From Bacteriovoracaceae bacterium (GTDB taxonomy: Bacteria; Bdellovibrionota; Bacteriovoracia; Bacteriovoracales; Bacteriovoracaceae): a stretch of DNA of 10,384 bases. Numbering within the stretch: position 1 is the first letter of the stretch; the number at the start of each line of letters is the position of its first letter. A program made the translations under genes and the position numbers. Under the pieces are notes generated by a model. It made no database searches and was not told the DNA's origin. It was given only the letters and a program-made list of their open reading frames with translations. Location: the NCBI GenBank assembly GCA_947440875.1, contig CANETG010000076.1, positions 1 through 10,384 of the forward strand. Direction: 5' to 3'. Shown piece by piece: positions 6,645-10,384 of the stretch.

Positions 6645-7426
6645 GGCTGCGCCGACAAACTCTGGAGCATTTTTTCCAGGCCTTCCTCATTGTCGTAAAA
6701 TATTCTCCGAGGAGCTTCCATCATGAAAACATATGTTCCTTTGCCATCCTTCCTTTCCGTGATAGCTGTGAAAAGTCTTCGCCCATTTTTTTCGTTACTC
6801 GGAATAATCGTGAGATCTTTCAGGTTCGATGAAGAAGGAGCAAGAATAGTCTGACTTTGGCCGGGAGAGAGGATGTAGCCCTTCATGTAGGGGAAAGTAT
6901 CTGAGTTCGAAGCAACGTATCTTAAAACATCAAGAGTGGAACCTTTGAGCGTTGAAGCAAGGACTGCGACGTTCTGGGTACGGTTAAAAGATTTTCCTGA
7001 AAGCGCGATGACGTCTTCATCTAATTCAAAGTCGAGGTACGTAAATCCCTGGGGAAGTTCCAGATTGAGGTGAGTTTTTTTTCGAAATTCTAAAATCATC
7101 CGAATTTGTTTTTCTCGAAACTTCGATTTGCTTGAATGTCCGAACTCGCTCTCGATTTGAATATTACCAGGACTCTCGACATTAAGTTTTCCCCCGCTAA
7201 TTATTTTTAGTACGGGCTGATTCGGGACAGGGATAACAGTCACGGGAGAGGGAACAGGCTCGACTTTTTTTTCTGGAATGATTTTCGGGGAACCGCTCAG
7301 GTATGCCTTAAGACCTATCAGCAAGAATATTGTGGCTATCGATCCAAGAAGGATACTGGTTAAGTTCTTGGGTTTTCTCGTGTTATTGAGCATAGCTTTG
7401 ACTTTCATCTGTTTGGACTTTACCAT
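6641..7426 (-). CDS. Membrane-anchored protein with extracytoplasmic domain, operon leader gene
   Basis: About 261 residues, first gene of the operon. Counted from the ATG at 7426: a basic cytoplasmic stretch (1-23), one membrane helix at about 24-43, a proline-rich linker at about 49-71 with repeated Val-Pro/Ile-Pro steps, then an extracytoplasmic domain of about 190 residues predicted mainly beta. The protein has no cysteine. I do not recognise the domain. A single helix, Pro-rich spacer and beta domain suit a component that reaches from the inner membrane into the periplasm, such as a sensor or assembly factor. The start is uncertain: TTG 7429, ATG 7426, ATG 7408 and ATG 7393 are all in frame before the helix, and none has a clear ribosome-binding site. 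The stop overlaps the next gene as ATGA. The 5' end faces the first pilin-like gene across about 30 bp. Confidence 0.83.
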   Translation of the reverse strand: MVKSKQMKVKAMLNNTRKPKNLTSILLGSIATIFLLIGLKAYLSGSPKIIPEKKVEPVPSPVTVIPVPNQPVLKIISGGKLNVESPGNIQIESEFGHSSKSKFREKQIRMILEFRKKTHLNLELPQGFTYLDFELDEDVIALSGKSFNRTQNVAVLASTLKGSTLDVLRYVASNSDTFPYMKGYILSPGQSQTILAPSSSNLKDLTIIPSNEKNGRRLFTAITERKDGKGTYVFMMEAPRRIFYDNEEGLEKMLQSLSAQP

Positions 7427-7429
7427 CAA

Positions 7430-7435
7430 ATCGTA
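7430..7435 (-). promoter_or_regulatory. Possible -10 box of the five-gene operon
   Basis: TACGAT on the minus strand matches TATAAT at four of six positions. With a 17-base spacer the -35 would be ATCACC, a poor match. Its usual start point would lie just after the ATG at 7426, which would favour the ATG at 7408 as the true start. The gap to the divergent pilin-like gene is so short that any operon promoter must lie here or inside that gene. Confidence 0.25.
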
Positions 7436-7444
7436 ACACGATTG

Positions 7445-7449
7445 AGAGG
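7445..7449 (+). promoter_or_regulatory. Ribosome-binding site of the first pilin-like gene
   Basis: AGAGG, 7 bases before the ATG at 7457. It decides the start: in-frame TTG 7442 lies at the ribosome-binding site itself and GTG 7454 is too close, while ATG 7457 gives a normal 12-residue prepilin leader. Confidence 0.6.
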
Positions 7450-7456
7450 TCCGGTG

Positions 7457-8350
7457 ATGCTTTTTTCATTTCTTCGTAGGAACCAAAAAGGGATGAGCGT
7501 TACCGAAGCCGCCATCGGCATGGGTCTCGTTGGCATGGGCGCTCTTGCGGCGGCATCTCTTTCTGGAAACATGTCTGACTCCGCAAAAAAATCAGAAGGC
7601 ATCGTCGCTCGTTCTCAGTTCGCGTCAGCACTCGGATCTTATCTTTACACGGGAATGGGATGCCACGATCTGAAGCTCGCCAGTGGAGCATACACTGAAA
7701 CTCCTCGCCCCATTGCTCTGACCAATTGGAAGTACATGGGGATTAGTCGCTTCGAGGCGGGAGTTGGTGCCGATGGTAAGAGTCTTACTCAGACAAAGTA
7801 TTTTACCATCGATAAATTAGAAGCCTACACAGAAGAGTTACAAAACGCTCCGAAAGTAAAATCCAAGCTTAGTTCTGGCGTTGAGCAAGAACTGACAAAA
7901 ACCATTCTCCGAGTTAAGGTGAATCTTTTGGTTGGGAAAAATCCGGCCGAGTACATCTATAATGTCCCTGTTCTTATCGACAGCGCGACCGGTTCACTTG
8001 GCTATTGCACTCAAGATAAAACGATCACCGAATCCTGCGCTACGATGAGAGGAGTGTTTGATCCTGCTACTCAGAAATGTAAAATGTCGGATGGCTGCCT
8101 GATCCGAGGCTCTTTTGCGATACTCTCTTGTCCGCCGTTTCCAGATTCTCAATGTGACAATGAACGGTTTAGTGACAACCCAGACGTCTTTAGAAACCCC
8201 TTCACCATGGCCCAAACTTGTCCGCTAGATTCTGTTCGAGAAGAAACGAGTTATTTGGCATGGACCTCAGACGTGAAGGTTGGAAAGAAGGGTTCTAAGG
8301 ATGTGAACAACAACATGACTTGGTACTCGTGTATGAAGTGCCCAGACTAG
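7457..8350 (+). CDS. Type IV prepilin-like protein, cysteine-rich (first paralog)
   Basis: A 297-residue protein with a class III (prepilin) signal: a basic 12-residue leader MLFSFLRRNQKG, cleavage after Gly12, then MSVTEAAIG with Glu at mature position 5 and a hydrophobic helix to about residue 35. Prepilin peptidase would cleave it and methylate the new N-terminus; the helix then packs in a pilus or pseudopilus. At about 285 mature residues it is longer than major pilins (usually 130-170), which suits a minor pilin or tip subunit. The head domain has ten cysteines (69, 184, 194, 208, 214, 225, 233, 255, 292, 295) including a C-terminal CMKC, and a GVFDPATQKC motif at 199-208. It is clearly paralogous to the next gene. 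The TAG stop lies inside a hairpin, and a 112-base gap follows. Confidence 0.9.
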   Translation: MLFSFLRRNQKGMSVTEAAIGMGLVGMGALAAASLSGNMSDSAKKSEGIVARSQFASALGSYLYTGMGCHDLKLASGAYTETPRPIALTNWKYMGISRFEAGVGADGKSLTQTKYFTIDKLEAYTEELQNAPKVKSKLSSGVEQELTKTILRVKVNLLVGKNPAEYIYNVPVLIDSATGSLGYCTQDKTITESCATMRGVFDPATQKCKMSDGCLIRGSFAILSCPPFPDSQCDNERFSDNPDVFRNPFTMAQTCPLDSVREETSYLAWTSDVKVGKKGSKDVNNNMTWYSCMKCPD

Positions 8351-8369
8351 AACCTTGAAATCTGGGCGC
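8338..8369 (+). other. Hairpin over the stop codon of the first pilin-like gene
   Basis: GTGCCCAGA at 8338-8346 can pair with TCTGGGCGC at 8361-8369 (nine pairs, one G-T) around a 14-base loop that contains the TAG. No run of T follows, so it is not a standard intrinsic terminator. It could slow 3' decay or reduce read-through into the next pilin-like gene. A six-pair core could arise by chance. Confidence 0.35.
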
Positions 8370-8450
8370 CTCACTTTGCTAGACGACTTAGACATATCCA
8401 CAGCTTAGTCGGTAAATATTTCAACTCTCTAAGATTTCAAGAACATCACC

Positions 8451-8456
8451 TATAAT
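8451..8456 (+). promoter_or_regulatory. Consensus -10 box, probable leaderless promoter of the second pilin-like gene
   Basis: A perfect TATAAT followed by TATCCC and the ATG at 8463, the same 6-base gap as at 1673-1678. No Shine-Dalgarno sequence precedes the ATG and no good -35 is seen at 16-18 bases. ATTTCAA occurs 10 bases before the box here and 8 bases before the other. The remaining part of the 8351-8462 gap is AT-rich and holds nothing else I can support apart from the hairpin at its start. Confidence 0.6.
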
Positions 8457-8462
8457 TATCCC

Positions 8463-9332
8463 ATGAACAGACTGAATCGGTTTTTAAAATCCACCGCTGG
8501 TTTTTCGATGACTGAGTTAATGGTTGGAGCAGGACTTGCGGGAGCCGCGGCGTTGGGTGTTGCCAGTCTCATGGGAAGCATTGGAGGCAATGAAAGCGAC
8601 GCTGAATTGATTGTTGAAAAAACACAATTCGCCAGTTCTCTTGGGGTCTACCTGAACTCAGCTTTCGGATGTAATGACATGAAGGCAGCCACTTTGTCTG
8701 CAAGTGATCAGGAGCTCTCTTTAAATGAGTGGAAATTTCGAGGGGTTCCGGTCTGGAAAAATGAAACGCAATTTAGTGATAAGTTAAAGAATAAGCTTTT
8801 CCTCAAAACTCTTTCAGCAAAACTCGATGTCGCGACAATCTCACCAACGACTTCCACTTTAACATTGTCCTATTTAAACGGGGGAGGAGCTGTTACTGAA
8901 ACCTTAACGAAATCTATCCTCAAAGTGACTGCCGTTCTTGAAATGAATAAACGTGAATACCCCCATGAATTTCAGATTCCCGTTCTCCAGATTGGCGGCC
9001 AACTTCGTTTCTGCGGCGACAATCAAACTCTTGCTTCAACTTGTGCTTCGCTCGAGGGCGTGTTTGATCCTCTGACTGGAGAATGTCGATTGAAAGAGGC
9101 CTGCCAGACGATGGGTTCCTATTCGATCGTGACCTGTTCACCTAAAGTTAATGGTACTTGCTCTGAGCTCGATGAAATGAATCCCTTAACCGGGAACAAA
9201 ACTTGTCCCTACCCATCACAGCCCATATCGACAGGTGCCGAAATTTGGAATCAAGCTGTCCCCTGTGGAAAAAAATGCGAAGAACAACAGAACAACAGCC
9301 GAGGATATTTCACATGTCTATATTGCCCGTAA
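8463..9332 (+). CDS. Type IV prepilin-like protein, cysteine-rich (second paralog)
   Basis: A 289-residue protein with a prepilin signal: 13-residue basic leader ending TAG, then FSMTELMVGAG with Phe1 and Glu5 of the mature protein and a hydrophobic helix to about 38. It aligns along its length with the preceding gene: QFASSLGVYL and GCNDMK against QFASALGSYL and GCHDLK, LTKSILKV against LTKTILRV, CASLEGVFDPLTGECRL against CATMRGVFDPATQKCKM. Twelve cysteines (70, 184, 194, 208, 214, 225, 233, 248, 268, 272, 285, 288), six of them at the same residue numbers as the paralog, and a C-terminal CLYCP. It is predicted to be a minor pilin or pseudopilin with a disulfide-stabilised head. The ATG lies 6 bases after TATAAT with no ribosome-binding site. 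Its last 19 bases overlap the next gene. Confidence 0.9.
   Translation: MNRLNRFLKSTAGFSMTELMVGAGLAGAAALGVASLMGSIGGNESDAELIVEKTQFASSLGVYLNSAFGCNDMKAATLSASDQELSLNEWKFRGVPVWKNETQFSDKLKNKLFLKTLSAKLDVATISPTTSTLTLSYLNGGGAVTETLTKSILKVTAVLEMNKREYPHEFQIPVLQIGGQLRFCGDNQTLASTCASLEGVFDPLTGECRLKEACQTMGSYSIVTCSPKVNGTCSELDEMNPLTGNKTCPYPSQPISTGAEIWNQAVPCGKKCEEQQNNSRGYFTCLYCP
9301..9305 (+). promoter_or_regulatory. Ribosome-binding site of the third pilin-like gene
   Basis: GAGGA, 8 bases before the ATG at 9314 and inside the end of the second pilin-like gene. It supports ATG 9314 over later in-frame ATGs at 9356 and 9362, which would remove the basic leader. Confidence 0.6.
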
Positions 9333-10384
9333 TCAGGAACCAAATCGGTGGGACCATGGTGATGGTCATGATGGCCTTCTGTGCGATGGGTGCGGGAGCA
9401 TTCATGGTCGGAGACATTTTCATTAAAAACGATGACGTTCTCCGAAGAGACGCTCGCACCGAAGCATACAGACACCTCGTACTATCAGTTCGTAAAAATC
9501 TTCACGCCGGAAATAATTGCACCAACGTTCTTGGTTCAGCGACTGGAAATGGTCGCTCAATCGCCGCTGCGCTTACTCCCGGAATCGGTGCTCAGATTAC
9601 GATGTCGATGAAGCTCACCGATGAGCCCGCGCAGCTCATGGGTGATACGACGAATATCTTTAAAGCAAAAACCGGAACCTCGGTGAAGCGGATTTTTGTG
9701 CAGCTCGTGAAACCTGGTCGGAAAGATCCTGTGACTGGTCTGGAGTCGGTAGTTCGCTTGACTCTCTCCCCGGGAAATACAAAAAATCTCAAAGCCGGAT
9801 TCTTTCGCGTGATCATTGAGCCCGACCATAAAGGGATTAATGTTTGGAAGAAGAAAAAAGATGCCTCTGGGAACGATACGAATGAGTATCTCCACGAAGA
9901 CTTATTCATTCCGATCTATGCCTACTACGATGCCACGTCTTCAGAAATTTATTCCTGTTTTGATCCCGCCAGTGATGCCACTTTTTGTACGGAAGTCATG
10001 AAGGGAGCTTACAATCACGATTCAGCGATCATTTCGGAAAAACGTTGCCAACCGGATCTTCAATGTTTTCAAGCCAAGGGTGGAGTGCTTGATCTCGGTG
10101 TCGGCTGCGAGGCTCCTTATAAGGAACTCCAGATTGGGAAGGATAAAAAATTCTGCACCTGGTGCCATGAAAATCCTATCGGGGGGACTGTCATCGCGAG
10201 AGTTCAAGCGCAGTTTGCTGGAGACCTTGAGGGCCTTACATGCGATTCCACTGGGCTTCTTGGATCGAGTTATACGGGTCTTGAAGCGTTTAAGATGCAA
10301 GAGATTTGGGGGGAGAGAGTTGGGGTGGAGATAGGTGGTAATCCAGATACTTCTTTATCTGGAGGTTTAGCCACTTGCCAGGCG
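9314..10384 (+). CDS. Prepilin-like protein lacking Glu5, 3'-truncated by window edge
   Basis: Open for 357 codons from ATG 9314 to the last base, with no stop in the window. The N-terminus has a short basic leader, MSILPVIRNQIGG, then TMVMVMMAF and a hydrophobic helix to about residue 33, as in prepilins, but mature position 5 is Val, not Glu. Absence of Glu5 is a known trait of GspK/PilX-type minor (pseudo)pilins that sit at the filament tip, and the large size (over 340 mature residues) also fits such a subunit. Cysteines at 23, 69, 215, 225, 245, 251, 265, 281, 284, 310 and 355 include CTWC at 281-284 and a CFDPASDATFC segment that echoes the FDP....C motif of the two upstream paralogs. 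It overlaps the second paralog by 19 bases with its own ribosome-binding site, so the two are co-transcribed and probably act in one complex. Confidence 0.85.
   Translation, partial: MSILPVIRNQIGGTMVMVMMAFCAMGAGAFMVGDIFIKNDDVLRRDARTEAYRHLVLSVRKNLHAGNNCTNVLGSATGNGRSIAAALTPGIGAQITMSMKLTDEPAQLMGDTTNIFKAKTGTSVKRIFVQLVKPGRKDPVTGLESVVRLTLSPGNTKNLKAGFFRVIIEPDHKGINVWKKKKDASGNDTNEYLHEDLFIPIYAYYDATSSEIYSCFDPASDATFCTEVMKGAYNHDSAIISEKRCQPDLQCFQAKGGVLDLGVGCEAPYKELQIGKDKKFCTWCHENPIGGTVIARVQAQFAGDLEGLTCDSTGLLGSSYTGLEAFKMQEIWGERVGVEIGGNPDTSLSGGLATCQA

Larger units (their letters stand above)
2643..7426 (-). other. Five-gene overlapping operon around a synthase-like membrane protein
   Basis: Five minus-strand genes with no intergenic base: the junctions are ATGA (6641-6644), GTGA (5964-5967), TGATG (4379-4383) and ATGA (3659-3662). 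Order of transcription: anchored extracytoplasmic protein, seven-helix protein, seven-helix plus synthase-like protein, exported CxxC protein, acyltransferase-like protein. All five products are membrane or exported. The overlaps predict fixed stoichiometry by coupled translation and argue for one pathway or complex in the cell envelope. The product and substrate are unknown. Confidence 0.8.

Noticed and set aside
9557..9909. Two minus-strand open frames opposite the third pilin-like gene
   Set aside because: Both are antisense to a 357-codon open frame with a prepilin leader and ribosome-binding site; composition is not protein-like.

Overview
The window looks like a piece of a free-living or predatory Gram-negative chromosome. 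The gene families hint at the Bdellovibrionota/deltaproteobacterial grade: several unusual cysteine-rich type IV pilin-like proteins, an exported M14 carboxypeptidase, and many multi-pass membrane proteins of unnamed families. That placement is an inference, because no rRNA, tRNA or housekeeping gene is present to fix it. Coding density is very high. No tRNA, rRNA, CRISPR array, insertion sequence or phage gene was seen.

Layout: (1) 1-650, the 3' part of a plus-strand gene of unknown function. (2) 670-1530 minus, an exported M14 zinc carboxypeptidase, convergent with the first gene. (3) 1685-2656 plus, a histidine-rich polytopic membrane protein, apparently expressed from a TATAAT box so close to the ATG that its mRNA may be leaderless. 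(4) 2643-7426 minus, five genes whose ends and starts all overlap (ATGA, GTGA, TGATG, ATGA). In transcription order they are: a membrane-anchored protein with an extracytoplasmic domain, a stand-alone seven-helix membrane domain, a related seven-helix domain fused to a spermidine-synthase-like domain, an exported protein with a CxxC, and a multi-pass acyltransferase-like protein. (5) 7457-10384 plus, divergent from that operon across about 30 bp: two paralogous prepilin-like proteins and a third, glutamate-5-lacking prepilin-like protein that runs off the window.

The most interesting unit is the five-gene operon. Its central enzyme keeps the nucleotide/SAM-binding motifs of the spermidine synthase fold but has lost acidic residues that normally handle the amine substrate, so it probably does something other than make spermidine. 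With a membrane-domain paralog, two envelope-exposed proteins and an acyltransferase-like protein in tight coupling, it may be an uncharacterised envelope-modification or export system; this is inference. The adjacent pilin-like genes probably encode minor pilins or pseudopilins of a type IV filament, with a conserved cysteine grid that suggests disulfide-stabilised head domains.
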